The notes: a model not told the origin generated them from the letters alone. 64,000 bases of DNA from Pseudoips prasinana (GCA_951640165.1 OX621237.1:14198001-14262000); one strand, 5' to 3'. Shown: positions 21,331-34,024, counted from the first letter of the stretch. A program made the numbers and translations.

Positions 21331-24235
21331 ACTCTCGAGTATGTCCATACTCAACAACTCAAATGTCGACACCCAATTTAATAATTAAAAATCAATGTGA
21401 TACAAGAAACTTAACTGTTTGTTGGTACCAAATATAACGCTGTAAAATATATTACTTAAGAAATTACTTCAATTAAGATGATAATATAACTAATACGTTT
21501 TCACAACGGGGTATTTTAAATAATTATAATTTATAAATAAATATTTCCTTACGTTACCATAACGGTAACGTAACGCTAGGGAAAATCAAAAAGTTAGTAA
21601 AAGCCTACCAAACACAGTGTCTGGTAGAATCTATCAGTCCGTTTAGTTAGCTGGCCTCACATATAAACCCAACAGCAAACGGTTACAACTTCTTGCCGTG
21701 ACGTAAATTCTGTCACTTGTACGTGAGAACTAGTCAAGGTTATTAGAAACTCTCGTGACACTGCAAACAATCTATATATACTCCGTGATTCTGAAATCGC
21801 TAGTTGTTTATACTGAAACGGTTCAGCCTACGATGTACTATCGTTTCACAGCATTACGATATATCGAACACGCCGGACGAAAGAATGACTCCTAACACAC
21901 CGCGACCATCTTCGCCCTTCACAACCCTTAGTTTGTAATCCTATTGAGCATATGTCCTCTCTTAATCACTTAGGTAATCAGTAAGCTTTATTAGCCAAAT
22001 ATAATAAATCTCCTTTGATCTCTTTTGTCCGATGAAGGAGTGAAAGCTTTCAATAAAATTCAAATTCAATTCAATATTCTTTTATCCCGTGAATTTTTTT
22101 ATATTATATATATATGTTAAGTAGCCTTTTTTTTTGCCCTACCATGCAGTGCCTGACTTGGCAGCTACTAAAAAAAACTGCCAGAAAACTCAGTAGGAAT
22201 CCTTTTTTAAATCCTCTCCTCTAGCTCCTAGGTTAACTGTAAACGTCAAGAAAAAAATGTATACAATGTACGAGTGAAACAATATTTGCATAAGAAGGGC
22301 ATAATGTTGTTATCTCAATTAATTACCTTCTTTTTTCATTTCTAATGATAATTCGATATACAAAAAATATTGATTAGATTTCGCTAGGGAGCATCACTAT
22401 AATTGTCATTTGTGAACTGTCACCCATATCATAATAAAACGAATATACTATGGCTACTGTTGTTTGCCATTAAGCTACTACTACTATTATAAAAAAAAAG
22501 TTAAGAAGAACTTATCGTTTATTTTTAATATTGCTGCATTAATAGTGTGTTGCATTTGGCCACCATGTTCTAGAAGGCATGTTTCGTGTCTAGCCAATAC
22601 GAAACATACACGCCAGAAATTATCATGTGAAGAGCGGTTGGTTATTTAAGCGAGGTAGTGAGGTAGAAAGTTGCGCGTTTCGATTATATTTGATCGCAAT
22701 TTAAGCACCTGTAAGCTTCGCGAGGCTTCCTCTTTGTGTAGACCGCACTCTAACACGTAGCGTTCGCAAAAGGTTTCCAATACATATCTTTCTTTTTTAA
22801 AAGAGACGATGCGACACCTCTACTAGAGAAATATATTTCGGTATCATTCTACTATAGAAACAGCATGTTGTGTGTGTGCCTGAGTCTGGGCCACACAAAA
22901 AGTCATGTGTGTATGTTTGTACATTTGTATTAACTACATGTTCTATATTAAATTAATATTTTTTTTATTTTTACCTCAATCTAAAAATGTTTTATTTTTT
23001 AATTTTATATCAAACAATATCGTAAATTCTTTCAACTTGCTTTGTTAGTGGATTTTTAGTATAATGAGCAAATCTCGGTTGTCCAGATACTATTTAAATA
23101 AGCAAATTTTTACTGCAAAGCAACGAGTCGTTGGTTGAACATCTATATTGATATTACTATACTTACAATTCAGTAAATGACGTCATTAGCAACGTGAAAC
23201 TTTCTGACGGTACTTGACCAAGTACAACACGGTTTGCTGGGATTTTTTGCAAATTCGGTCGTCATTTGATCGGCATCGCCTATTACTGCGCCCGTTGCGC
23301 TGTAACGATATCATTTAACTGCTTGGACAGAGTACCACTGAAGAGAACCATCAATACTAAGGCTATTAAAAGATGCCAACCAATCTAATTTACACATATT
23401 CTTTAGAATGCAAGGAGACTTAATTATGCCAGATAGCGATTAATTTTATAAATATCTATATGGATATAATACTGTTTTTGTTTATTTTTACTTCATTGAA
23501 AAACTATTAAATGTGCTTAATATCTACATACTTTAATAAAACCAGTTGAATGAAGAATCGTGTTTAGTCGAAGTATATTTAAATAAAAAATTAAACAAAT
23601 GTCGCGGTGTCATAATATAAAGCTCTATTCATTAACAATTAATGCAGCCTATGAATGCCTCACAGTGAGAGGGGATAGGCTATAATTCATCACGCTGTAC
23701 TTTGGCCGCACTAGCACCTTGGCAGATTTAAAATATAATGCCACCTCGAAAATTTTGGAGAACTATCAGGCATACAGGTTTACTCACAACTTTTTTCCAC
23801 GTTTTAAGTACGAGATATTTACGCACACACGGCTCTGAAATCAAGACCATTGCTTCACAATCCAACGGTCTTACTACTAGACTATCTCATTCATTTACTA
23901 TCTCAAATAATACATTACTAACTATCGTGAAGGTATGTCTAATGATTATTATATATTTTTTATAAATTATATTATTGGAGGAACCTTCCGTACATTCTTA
24001 ATACCAAACACCCCACCATATTCGTGTTTAATTTAAACCCATACTGATTCTTCATGCTCTATAGGAGCATTGATATTGATAGGAGCAATGATTTAGGTAA
24101 AACAGTCAAAAACTGAGATTAAAAATAAATGTTTATAAAACTAATAATGTTCGCACATTTTTTTATTCAATAAAGCACTAATAATAGTACTTTATTTGTA
24201 TTAGAATCTAGCCTAGACCTAGACTTTTACAACCG
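21331..24235. other. long unannotated stretch
   Basis: AT-rich DNA with slightly GC-richer parts at 21600-21960 and 22540-22760. Short ORFs at 22464 and 23738 have no recognised features. I see no known repeat family, though old ones may be present. Confidence 0.35.
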
Positions 24236-24430
24236 AAACTTTACTTTTTAAACATAAATAAATATAAGCAGCGCCACCTGTGTAATGGCTATCACTAAAT
24301 TGCGGTCCCCAACTCGCATGGCAAGCGTGGTAACAAAGGCAAACCTTTCCAAATGGCAACATTATAGAGACCTTTGGGGGCGGCCTATGTCCAGCTGTGG
24401 ACGGTATTAGGCTTATCATGGTAATGATTT
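24236..24430 (+). mobile_element. RTE-type LINE 3' end with CAGCGCCACCT-type flank
   Basis: The end of the stretch encodes LGAAYVQLWTVLGL, matching the C terminus of RTE proteins, and is followed by TTATCATGGTAATGA. The preceding part begins AGCAGCGCCACCTGTGTA, which recurs at 50870. Confidence 0.5.
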
Positions 24431-24490
24431 TTAAATATATTTTTAATGTAGAATAACTTATTAATTGCATAAAGTCTTAATTATATTCGA

Positions 24491-24540
24491 GTAGAAACAT
24501 CGCCAGATAACTTAAACGAGTTATCTTGCAATGTTTCTAC
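24491..24540. other. compact hairpin, 22-nt arms
   Basis: Arms 24491-24512 and 24519-24540 pair with two mismatches around a 6-nt loop. It is microRNA-like in shape but shorter than a typical animal precursor. Confidence 0.4.
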
Positions 24541-25360
24541 GACGAGTAATCGTCCATTAATCAAGATAATCTTTATGAAAAATTCATTCTTGCATAAATC
24601 TGTTTTTACCAGCAATCGAAGCTAATTACCGTCATCATGAGTTGGTGTTGATGAAATAAAGTTTTTTCTTCGGAGATTCATTGAGTTTTTTGCGCCAGAG
24701 ATTCGCCGTAGTCCTTATAGCGCTTAAACGGTGTACACTACTTAATGGCGCTTAATATATTGCTCGTGAGAAATCGATGATTGAACGGTAGCGGCTAATC
24801 GATTAATTGTTTTAAACATTACTGCACGTAATTACTGAGACGCTAACATCTCTGGAAGCCGTGGAAGGCCCAGTTTTAGAAGTGGGTTTATCAATAAGTG
24901 ATCGAGTAGAAAACGGAAAATGTCATGTTCCCTTTTCTACTTATACGAGTATGTTTAAGATATTTTAGAAAGTGTTAACAATTCCTGCTGCCTATGACGA
25001 AGAAGAAGCAATCAGGGTTAGGTAACGAAGAAATGGTCTAATGCTAACTTTCGACTCCAACTACCAGAAAAGGTGTTTGTATAGTCTAAAGTCTGTGCCT
25101 GTAAATAATTTGTGTCATCCCATACTCGAGCTGATAGACCAACTAAAAATTATACACATATCCTCTGAAAGACTTATTTATAGAAATATGTTAATTTAAC
25201 ATCGTGGTCATTTGCCATGAATACTTTTATTGATTTTATTACTTTTATATTCTTATGAATATAAGATTTTATTCCATCTGCTATATTTAAACAACGGAAC
25301 AGTATAGTAATTAAAAACTTATATAAATACAAACTTCTCCGCATCAATATTTATAGACCG
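24541..25360. other. unannotated stretch
   Basis: Unique-looking DNA, moderately GC-rich at 24600-24910. Nothing recognised. Confidence 0.35.
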
Positions 25361-25541
25361 TGTTACAAGTATTGCCACATTGTGCGGCAATATATATGCA
25401 CTGTAGTTTAATAAGAATGTCCTCAGGTATGTTTCATCCAAAATTGTCCATGAACGGCAATGCCTTATACTGTAGTTTATTGAGAATTTTCTCAGGTATG
25501 TTTCATCCAAATTCATCCATGTAAAGCAATATCTATACACG
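25361..25541. repeat. 2.5 tandem units of about 68 bp sharing the foldback terminus
   Basis: The motif GTTTA..AGAATGTCCTC or its variants occurs at 25406, 25475 and again at 25542, where the foldback element starts. Between them CAGGTATGTTTCATCCAAA repeats. Spacings are 69 and 67 bp. Confidence 0.75.
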
Positions 25542-26295
25542 GTTTATTGAGAATGTCCTCCAAATAGAATTTTGGAGAATTATGCAAATATTTTGATATA
25601 ATATGTATTGGAAATAAATTAAATTAATATAAAAAGATATCTTTTTCCATTACACACACTGCTATGAGTCAGACACATACATATAGTCTATGACAAGTGA
25701 TTTTCATAAATTGTTTAGGTATGGTTTTACTGAATATCTATTCATATAATTAAATCTTAGGAAAGTCAAAACTGTACATTGAATATTTTTAAAAGACGTT
25801 AGAGTTAATACAATTATATTTGACTGGCTGTGCCCCGCGGTTTTACCCGCGTTAAATTTTATAAATTATCTCAGCTCCTCCCCCGTAGGTGATAGCGTGA
25901 TAATATGTAGCCTATATGTTGACCCGACATCTTAGTAATATTTATGCAAAATTTGAAGTAAATCCATGCAGTTCTTTTTGAATTTAGCCCGGACATACAA
26001 ACAGACAAAACTTCTAAAAACTATATTTTTGGCTTCGATAACGATTGTAGATCACACCCCAAATATCCTCTTTTAAAAATATTCAATGTACAGTTTTGAC
26101 TCTCCTACGATTTTATTATATGAATAGATATTCAGTAAAACCATACCTAAAAAATTATGAAAATAACTTCTCATAGACTATATGTATGTGTGTGTGTGTA
26201 ATGGAAAAAAATATTTTTATATTAATTTAATTTATTTCTAATTCAATATTTGCATAATTCTCCAAAATTCTATTTGGAGGACATTCTCAATAAAC
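25542..26295. mobile_element. foldback element with long inverted arms
   Basis: The left arm (25542-25797) starts GTTTATTGAGAATGTCCTCC, and the right arm (26069-26295) ends with its exact complement. The arms also share GGTATGGTTTTACTGAATAT and AAACTGTACATTGAATAT in opposite orientation, with indels between them. The 271-bp core holds a minus-strand copy of repeat J (GCTGTGCCCCGCGG...). There is no coding capacity. A transcript through it would fold into a long imperfect double strand. Confidence 0.75.
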
Positions 26296-26759
26296 AGTCT
26301 TAATGTTGTGAATTTCAATTAATAAAATTATGAGTCAACTAGAGCTAGTTATACGAATAAATAATATTAATAATACCTTTTCTTTTTTTTAGCTTTTTCA
26401 GTGTAATAAAACTTGTGACTGTCTACTGGTTGCTACTTAGTCGCTGGAACAAAATAACTCTAAGTATATGGCTCGTAACAAGTTTTCATTATCCTCTGTT
26501 AATCATACAACTTATCCAAGACAAGACTGCGCAGATGATTATGCCGTGTTTTCTTTTCATTTGCGGTAAACAAGAATACATTCCAAGGCATCTAATACAT
26601 ATTATGCTAAGGACTGAAAGGTTGCTTTAGTTAATAAGTGAGATTATTACCTTGTTTTTTTTTATGGGCAATGTCTCTGGGTTCTTGTATTAGATACCTA
26701 GTATGCCTGATAAAAGAACCTGGAGACGTTGCTTTAGGTGATTCATATTATGTTTTAAA
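26296..26759. other. unannotated stretch
   Basis: AT-rich. At 26660-26745, GCAATGTCTCTGGGTTCTTG and AAGAACCTGGAGACGTTGC form a weak inverted repeat of about 20 bp. The 71-codon ORF at 26415 has no known domain. Confidence 0.35.
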
Positions 26760-26866
26760 GTACAGACGCCAGTACATCAAGCAACCCTAAGCTTTCAAAT
26801 TTCCCCAATTGAAAGTGAACCTTGTGCTCTTGTGATAAAGTTGAAAATCTATAAAAGAACCTGTAC
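26760..26866 (+). mobile_element. MITE family M1, copy 3, deleted
   Basis: The left terminal repeat and the CAATTGAAAGTGAACC centre are present. Most of the right terminal repeat is missing, the copy ending at ATAAAAGAACCTGTAC. Confidence 0.7.
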
Positions 26867-27339
26867 ACTACAACATTTCACTTTACACATACATTAAAAC
26901 TAAAAAACATAAGTTTAAGAACTAACTTATAAAGTAATCATGAATACGGTATTTGTCTAGTTTATAATTGACAACGTACAGCACCTCTTGTACTCGTGAC
27001 TTTGATTATAACATATATTTGTAAAAGTGTACCAATTTAGTTTTCCTAGGGTCTTTCTAGATCCTGCATGTGGTTTGAGAGTGTGTCGTCTGTCTTCATT
27101 CTACTTACGGTCAGTTTTGCACAGTTTACACTCACACTAGTTTTTGAGATGGGGCCCGTGCTGCTGAGGTTTTATAACAATTTTTGTTTTTCTACGTCTA
27201 TGCATTCTTTACTCTTAGTTAGCACGACCCCACTATAGCTTGATAAAGCACTGATAAAAATCGTGTGAATTTTGGCCAATGGAACATTAGCACCGTGCAG
27301 GTTGGCTAATGGTCGTTTGTGCTTATTGATTGTAGCAGA
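26867..27339. other. unannotated stretch
   Basis: Unique-looking. No repeat or coding signal recognised. Confidence 0.35.
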
Positions 27340-28290
27340 CAGCTACTAATAAAACGCGTTTGTGCTCGTAAACTAGCACTCGAGCCGTCGCTACTGGCGC
27401 CCGCGCACAGATCAAAGAACAACGCCGACAAAGACGCCGCGCGCCGCCATACCTCCTCCCGCCCTGTCAACGCGGTCACGGCCCATACTTAATGTTCGCC
27501 CCCGGCTGAAATTACAATCGATGACGGCTATCAACAATTGAATATTAATATCGAGAATTTACATAAAAGTCTCATGAAAACAAGATAAAACACAATTGCA
27601 AGAACTGCGGCTGCACAATACATAAAATACACGGTGTTCGACGAAGCAACCATAATCCGGCTGGAAGGAGCCCAAAAACTGTGGGCGTCTCAAGACAAAA
27701 GTCACTGTTTTAATTGGTCGCATTAGAGCTGAGCCCCTTATTAATAGGTTGATTACTTGCGGACCGCGGGCGTGTAGCGCCGGCCGATCTGCATCCGCCT
27801 CACAGATCTGGACTTATGCAACGAAGCTAAGAAAAGCTTTGCGACTCCAAAGTAGTTCCAATTGCATGCAATTCCGGGAAAGCCATGGTAAATAATAAAA
27901 CACAGTGTACCGCTAGACAGTAGACATCAAAGCGTGGAGCGCCAATCTGAGTCCAAGAGTTCGTTCTGGATTTGATCTTCACGTTTATTTTTATTTCAAT
28001 GTGTTCGTATAAGACGCGAATTATATTAGTGTTCATTGAGATACTGTAACGTTCACTTGTCGGAGTACTTTAGCGCGTAGGGAGCTAATAGCCGTGGAGC
28101 GAGTTGAATATCAATCTGGTCCGGAAATAGCGCGTTTATCTGCTGGTGTGCATAAATCTGCGAGGTGTCGGCCGCTATCGGCCGCTCACTCTCCGCCTGA
28201 TGGTTTGTATCATTTGCAAAGCAGCTTAGGAAGTATTTTGAGTGCGTCTTACACATGTAGAAATGGAAGGAAAACAGTACCGATTGCAAA
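27340..28290. other. GC-elevated low-repeat tract, candidate regulatory DNA
   Basis: GC-rich blocks (27370-27500, 27700-27830, 28080-28250) are mixed with TAAT-core motifs such as CTTATTAATAGGTTGATTAC. No repeat family is seen. Short overlapping ORFs on both strands near 28050-28290 lack domain signals. Confidence 0.3.
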
Positions 28291-29040
28291 TTGAAATCGT
28301 TTAAGAAGTTAAATTTATGATATTATATTATGACTACTTGTTATCAATAGAAGGATGCCCATTTAATACATTATATGTAACAAATTACCTTCTCATTAAA
28401 TATATAGATGTTCTATCTAGCTCGAACTTTTTATTTTTTACATATCAGGCAAATGACGCAACATAAAGCAGGGCTAGAGTAAATATATTAAATGGCACGA
28501 ATTTTGATAATCTAAAATATACAAGTATTAGTTTTCAAAAGGATGTGATAAAGGCGATTTTGAAATGTAGGCAATAATTGTAATCTTGAATTGATTTACC
28601 TAACTAAGACAATCACAGAGAAGTAATCTTTTAGAATTGAGGAGTAATCATTTATAAATATTAGTTTCGTATTACTTGTGGCGACGCGTTTCACCGCCAA
28701 TCGTACCTACTATATTGTGGCTGAATTCCTCTTAAGCGATAACTATAAATCAGAAGATAAGATTTATAAACTTTAATAGGTTTTTGGATTACCTACTCGT
28801 ATTGAGAGTTGAGGTATGATGCTAATTTCATAAATAACTAAAGTTGTATTTAAATTATTATGATTTCTTTTTTATAATTTCTTATAAATTATTAAGTACT
28901 AATTTAATATATATTAGTATTTTCAAGAAATTATTAGAAAATCCCACACAAAATCTAATTACAATTGATGGTTAGTTATGAAGCCATAATATGTGAACAA
29001 GTGATCTCATAAATATGTAACATTTATATTTTCTTTTCCA
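28291..29040. other. AT-rich stretch, nothing recognised
   Basis: Strongly AT-rich with no repeat or ORF of note. Confidence 0.4.
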
Positions 29041-29960
29041 GCTTCTAAAGACTTCAATGCCATAACTCAGAAATCATTATGTTGTTTGTTCAAAGAATTT
29101 CTTTTATGTTTAATGAAATGCGATTCTATCTGATACAGTGGGACATAAAGCAAGTTATCGTGGCTGCAGCTGTGGTGTGGCGAACATCAAACGAAAATGT
29201 TTTTTGTGGAGTATCACAAAATGATCATCGATGGCTCTGCACGGCGCGCGGTAAGCGCAGCGATGCTGTGGCACGTGCTGTTTGACTCAGCGAGGTAAGT
29301 GCTGCCAGCAATTAAGATTACACCGATGAAGACACACGCTGAAGTGTTTTCTAATTATGTATACCATCAATCACGACCCGGCTGGAGCAAGCCAGAACAC
29401 CGCCAATCAAGTAATTGCATCGCGTGCATCAGCTTTTCGGCCCTCGATAATAATAGGCATTTTATTGCCCATAATGGAGTCTCTAGGGCCGGCCGGTTAA
29501 TGCTCGATATTTGGTACCCATCGTTGCTTTTAATTCGGATTAATATATGTAAGAATTGAGGAAGTGAACGTATCCGTCCGCGCTCAACGTTGTTTGTGTA
29601 CCTAATCAATTAAGCAGACATTATTAGTCTATTGATATTGTACGGTAATGGAAGTTTGATATCTTTAAGTGCCGACTATAACGCTTATTGCCTTTGGTAA
29701 CACGCAACGACCATGATATTAGAGAATACGATTGTTGCTATTAGTCATCGTCTAATCCAGCGGTATTTCTCCTTGTCAGCTAGACCCTTTGACACGGCAT
29801 AACGAAACAGATTTCAATTCCGTGCGCGGTATGCGTCAGTGAGTGACCCGCATAAAGGAGGTGATGCTAATCGGACAGGTGAGCTGACGCGGGCCCAGAC
29901 TCGTGCCCGCCCGGCTCAGCCGCCACCACCCGCCAGACACTCGCTAAACAAAGGTCGTAT
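29041..29960. other. GC-elevated low-repeat tract, candidate regulatory DNA
   Basis: It contains the clustered motifs GCCAATCAAGTAATTGC, GGCATTTTATTGCCCATAAT and GGTTAATGCTCGAT. These resemble homeodomain, CCAAT and Hox-type sites. ORFs of 60-86 codons overlap on both strands and look incidental. Confidence 0.3.
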
Positions 29961-31324
29961 TGTGATCGATCGATATTCTAACTTCTACACTTTTGTTACA
30001 TTTTTGGAATATCTAACAGGTGAATCCGATGACTGATCGCTTTTTTAATAAACTTTATACCCACTGAGATGTAGATCTAATATCGAACGTTCAGCAAACA
30101 GTGAGCAACGCAACTGCATCTTACAACGTCGATAACGTCAACCTACTTACCAAATATGAAAAAGTGAACAAAGACTTGTGCAATATGCAAACCGAACTCA
30201 TAAATCATAATTCATTAGAGCTTAGTAAGCCGCGTGACCTATTGCGAAATTGACTTGTTTCGCGATATGCGAATTAACTGAAAGCCCGATACGCTTTTAT
30301 AGAAACTATACTGTACTAACTTGTTGAGAACGTATCAGTGTGCGTGTAGTGGTGTTCAATGACTAGTATACTAAACGGAATGGACGGAGTACGCGTACAA
30401 GTTCAACAAACGAGAATCAATTGTTAGAGAGTTGATCACCTATCACCGTTCAGCGTGTTCGTAAATCATGATCAGTCGATGATCGAACGTGATGCGACGT
30501 CAGATTAGGACGCTCCTAGCTTTTTGTTTGTAATTTGTGGTCGCCGCCGAGATGCCTGGATGACTTGCGCGAGCGCACCGCGCGGGCGGCAGCCTCGGTG
30601 AAAGAAATCACTAACATTGGCATTCAGTTAGTTAACTCCGACAGTAATTTATCAGTGTGATTGTTTTATGTCATTGATCCTTGGACTATTAAAATGCTTC
30701 TAGCTAGAGTCGTGAGTCAAAATGCTACTAACTAGCTGAGCACTTGGGTGCCATGGTATAGGATGGTTTCATTTATGGATTTGCTTACCACTTTACTATA
30801 TAGGCCATTGGGATTAAAAAGGCGTTTTACGTAAAAGTCTATGTCAATGGATTTGAAGCCCAAAATACAAATTGAAAATCCACTTTATTCCCTATTCCGT
30901 TGGAATTCCTGAAAGTTACAGTAACACTATCTTAACTCTTGATAAAGTAAGTGAGTTGGTTCCGTCGAATTTCTCAGTTGGGCCGCATTAGTCGGATATT
31001 AGAATTCGTCGATAGTAAATGTACACCGTCATATCCACTAGGTCCGGTATACTAATAATTTTCGGGATGTACACTTCAATATAAATAAGACAATCGTAAC
31101 TAAATTCATATAATTTTTGAGGAACAATACACTTAATAAAACGAATGATGAACTAAATAAGTAAAACTCATAATAAGTTTAATCTCAAAATTTAAGTAAC
31201 ATTGCAATTTTTTTTTATTTAATGTAGGTAAGTAATGTTGTATTTTTATAAATTTAATAAGTAAATTTGTATTTTTTAAATTTAAATTAAGTAACGTTTT
31301 ATTTTTTTAAATATAATTTAAGTA
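29961..31324. other. unannotated stretch
   Basis: Unique-looking, with a GC-rich block at 30500-30620. The end (31190-31320) is AT-rich with three imperfect copies of a TAAGTAACGTTGTATTTTT-like motif. Confidence 0.35.
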
Positions 31325-31500
31325 ACGTTGTATTGCGTGGGCTGCGTGGTCAGCGTGGGCAGGCGCACAACTCAAAGTGGACCGACCATCTTGCAAAAGT
31401 CGCGGGATGCCATTGGATGCGGTCAGCGCAAGACCGGCAGTTGTGGAAATCTTTGGGGAGGGCCTTTGTACAGTGGACGTCTTTCGGCTGGTAATAATAT
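31325..31500 (+). mobile_element. RTE-type LINE 3' end fragment
   Basis: The plus strand encodes WTDHLAKVAGCHWMRSAQD and LWKSLGRAFVQWTSFG, the RTE C terminus, with a stop soon after. It is 5'-truncated. Confidence 0.75.
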
Positions 31501-31564
31501 AATGATGTTGAACATTGGTTAATAGTAATAATTGTGATATTGCAAATTTTAACAATGCTTTTAA

Positions 31565-31660
31565 TCTGAATAGTTTTGAGGGTTTGAACCCAAAAGCCTC
31601 CTAGGCTAATTAATACAGAACTAAAAGAAACTGAGAGTGTCCGCCAGAAAATTCTCTTTA
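31565..31660 (-). repeat. repeat H fragment
   Basis: On the minus strand TTAGCCTAGGAGGCTTTTGG matches the start of the copy at 16960. A B-box-like GGGTTCAAACC element lies at its end. Confidence 0.4.
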
Positions 31661-32532
31661 CGACTGAAAATGTTACAATTTAAAAGTAGTTTAATCTTTA
31701 ATCGAAAGAGTTCACCACGCATTTTCGGTGATTGTTTGACGCGGCGTGTACTAAGAAGGCGCTAGAAAGCGAAAATATTTGATAAACAAGGGGTACAAAT
31801 TTCGGGAACTCAAACTATGACATTATAGATTGAGTTCCTTAGGTTTTTACCCCATGTTTCAAAATCCATGACTTAAATTTTCTAAATTCTTACATTATGT
31901 TTTGAAGTATTGGCGAGCCAGTGTCGAGGTGTATGATGTGCGTCTGAGAGGAATTTGACAGAATCATCTAGCGGATGAAAAGCAGGATGATATATATGTA
32001 AATTCAAGAATGATTATTAAAGAATTTATAAAAAAGCTTATTCGTTTCATTGAAAATATAGCAAGTCAATTAAAATTTCTAAAATAAGCAAATAATTGTT
32101 TAATCTAAGAAAATGATTCTTCTGTTTCTTAACTGCTTCAACATCAACAAAATCGATTGGCCAATTGCGAAAGTCAGTAGGTGAGTGAGTGGGCTTCACT
32201 AACGAACATCCTCGGGGATAAGTTGGGGATTGCCGAGGCTAGCGACGAAGCCGCAATTACCGGCGGCTTTGCGTTCCTGAACCGCTAGCTTCAACTACTA
32301 ATCGCAACGGTCATTGGAGTACAACCTTAATCTGCGCTTAAATGATACGTGACTTCGTTTAATTATGGCAAAGAACTTACAATGTTATTTCGATAAATGT
32401 ATGTATAATAGAAGCATTTGTTAATTTTTTGTACGTATCGTTAACGAGATTCCTTTTATCTTTTTATATCAAATGGAAATAAAGTACTTACCTATGTATT
32501 TTTAACGGATGAAAAATGTTTTCTATATTGTG
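31661..32532. other. unannotated stretch with a 72-nt hairpin
   Basis: 31786-31857 folds into an imperfect stem of about 33 bp with GGGAACTCAA/TTGAGTTCC and GGGGTA/TACCCC blocks. The rest is unrecognised. A GC-richer part lies at 32180-32300. Confidence 0.4.
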
Positions 32533-32670
32533 TAGACGCCAGCACATCCAGCTACCCCAATCTGTCAAATTTCTTTTATAGATTTTCAACTTTATCACAA
32601 AAGTATAAGGTTCACTTTCAATTGGGGAAATTTGACTAATTGGGGTAGCTTGATGTGCTGGCGTCTGTAC
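32533..32670 (-). mobile_element. MITE family M1, copy 4
   Basis: GTAGACGCCAGCACATCC at the left pairs with GATGTGCTGGCGTCTGTAC at the right. The centre is in reverse orientation to copy 1 (TTCACTTTCAATTGGGG). Confidence 0.75.
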
Positions 32671-32974
32671 CCATATGTTTTCTATTTTAGAGCTTTTTGG
32701 CATATAGAAACGATATTCTAATCAATCTTCCATTCTTATGAATTATGGTAAGTAATACCGTCAAGTCAACCGACCTGTTTACGGCATCTGAATTCTCAGG
32801 CGGCCACGAAGAAATCGCGCGAGCATTTCTATTATGTTAAGTTAAATATCAAAACGAAATTTTCATGTGTATGTATTTCTCGATATAATTAGAAGAAGTT
32901 TAATTATAGAAAAACACTAATAATAATAAAAATGTTAACAAGAAAAAACAACCGTCAAGAGCCTATTCCTTTCT

Positions 32975-33070
32975 TAAAGGCTTGCAACGGTGGCTTCTCT
33001 GGTGTTGCGTGTGTCCATGGGTGGTGGTGATCACTTACCATCAGGTTTTCCACTTGATCGTTTACCTTGC
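32975..33070 (-). repeat. repeat G, lepidopteran dispersed repeat
   Basis: On the minus strand: CCTGATGGTAAGTGATCACC, ACCCATGGACACACGCAACA and CCAGAGAAGCC. I know this order from many moth and butterfly genomes. Other copies are at 34025 and 36655. Confidence 0.65.
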
Positions 33071-33551
33071 AGTCATATAAAAATAGTATGTGTTGAAAAT
33101 TACGGGAAATTAAAAATAATATTGTTAATTTTTTGTGTAATCTTATGTAACCTTTATCGATAGTCATCATTTCTGAAAACATTCACTTACTAATTACATA
33201 AACTCAATTGAAAGAAAAAATCTCCATTCTCTGTATGTAAGTATGTATCATACACGGTCCTTGTACTGCGGGAGGTCGCTCTGTCCCATTGTATGCAGTG
33301 AGCTGCATGTCGCATCGCTTAGTCACTTAGTGACGGATTACCGAGCTCTTTAGCTGCTTATTGATACACTGGCTTTGTATCCATTACCTTTATACCACCG
33401 ACCGCTTTGTACGGACACACTCAATAGTGTAGAAAATAAATAGGTTTTTAATACGTTGTTTGGGAATAGCAACTATGATTGATTTTTTAAAATTAATATT
33501 GCGTTTATACTTTCATATAGTAATATTGTAATAATTAAGTAAGTAACTGAT
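33071..33551. other. unannotated stretch
   Basis: Unique-looking, moderately GC-rich at 33250-33420. Nothing recognised. Confidence 0.35.
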
Positions 33552-33645
33552 AATTATGGAGATCTTTAGGGGAGGCCTTTTTCCAGGAGTGGAGCTCTTT
33601 CGGCTGATGTGGTGTCATCACCACATGATGATGATGATGATAACT
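33552..33645 (+). mobile_element. RTE-type LINE 3' end fragment with (ATG)n tail
   Basis: It encodes MEIFRGGL in one frame and the family pattern W-RSLGEAFFQEWSSFG in another, followed by a short inverted TGATGTGGTG/CACCACATGATG and a (GATGAT) tail. Confidence 0.6.
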
Positions 33646-34024
33646 TTTTATACCAATAAGTGCCATACGTCATTTATAATTTATAAATATGGGGTTACAC
33701 TAGGAACGCCTGTAAATTCTATAAAAATGGATTAAGTAAAGTGTTTTAATGGGTACTGATTAATGTATACTGTAATGGAGTCCACATGGATCAGCGGCAA
33801 GGTGTTAAATCCATACATAATCAATTAGAAAACAAACAAATATTTGGGAACGGTGTTATTATAGGTATTATTTAAATAGGTAAGGAATAGAAAAGTTTTT
33901 GAATAGTTGGTACAACATATGATAATTTTAGATTTTCTTGATAAATAAACAAGCTACGATTTGCCGACAAGTAAGATGTTTCATAGCAAATTGTTGCCCA
34001 ATTTTTAAGTATCTTTAATTATCA
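33646..34024. other. AT-rich stretch, nothing recognised
   Basis: No repeat or coding signal recognised. Confidence 0.35.
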
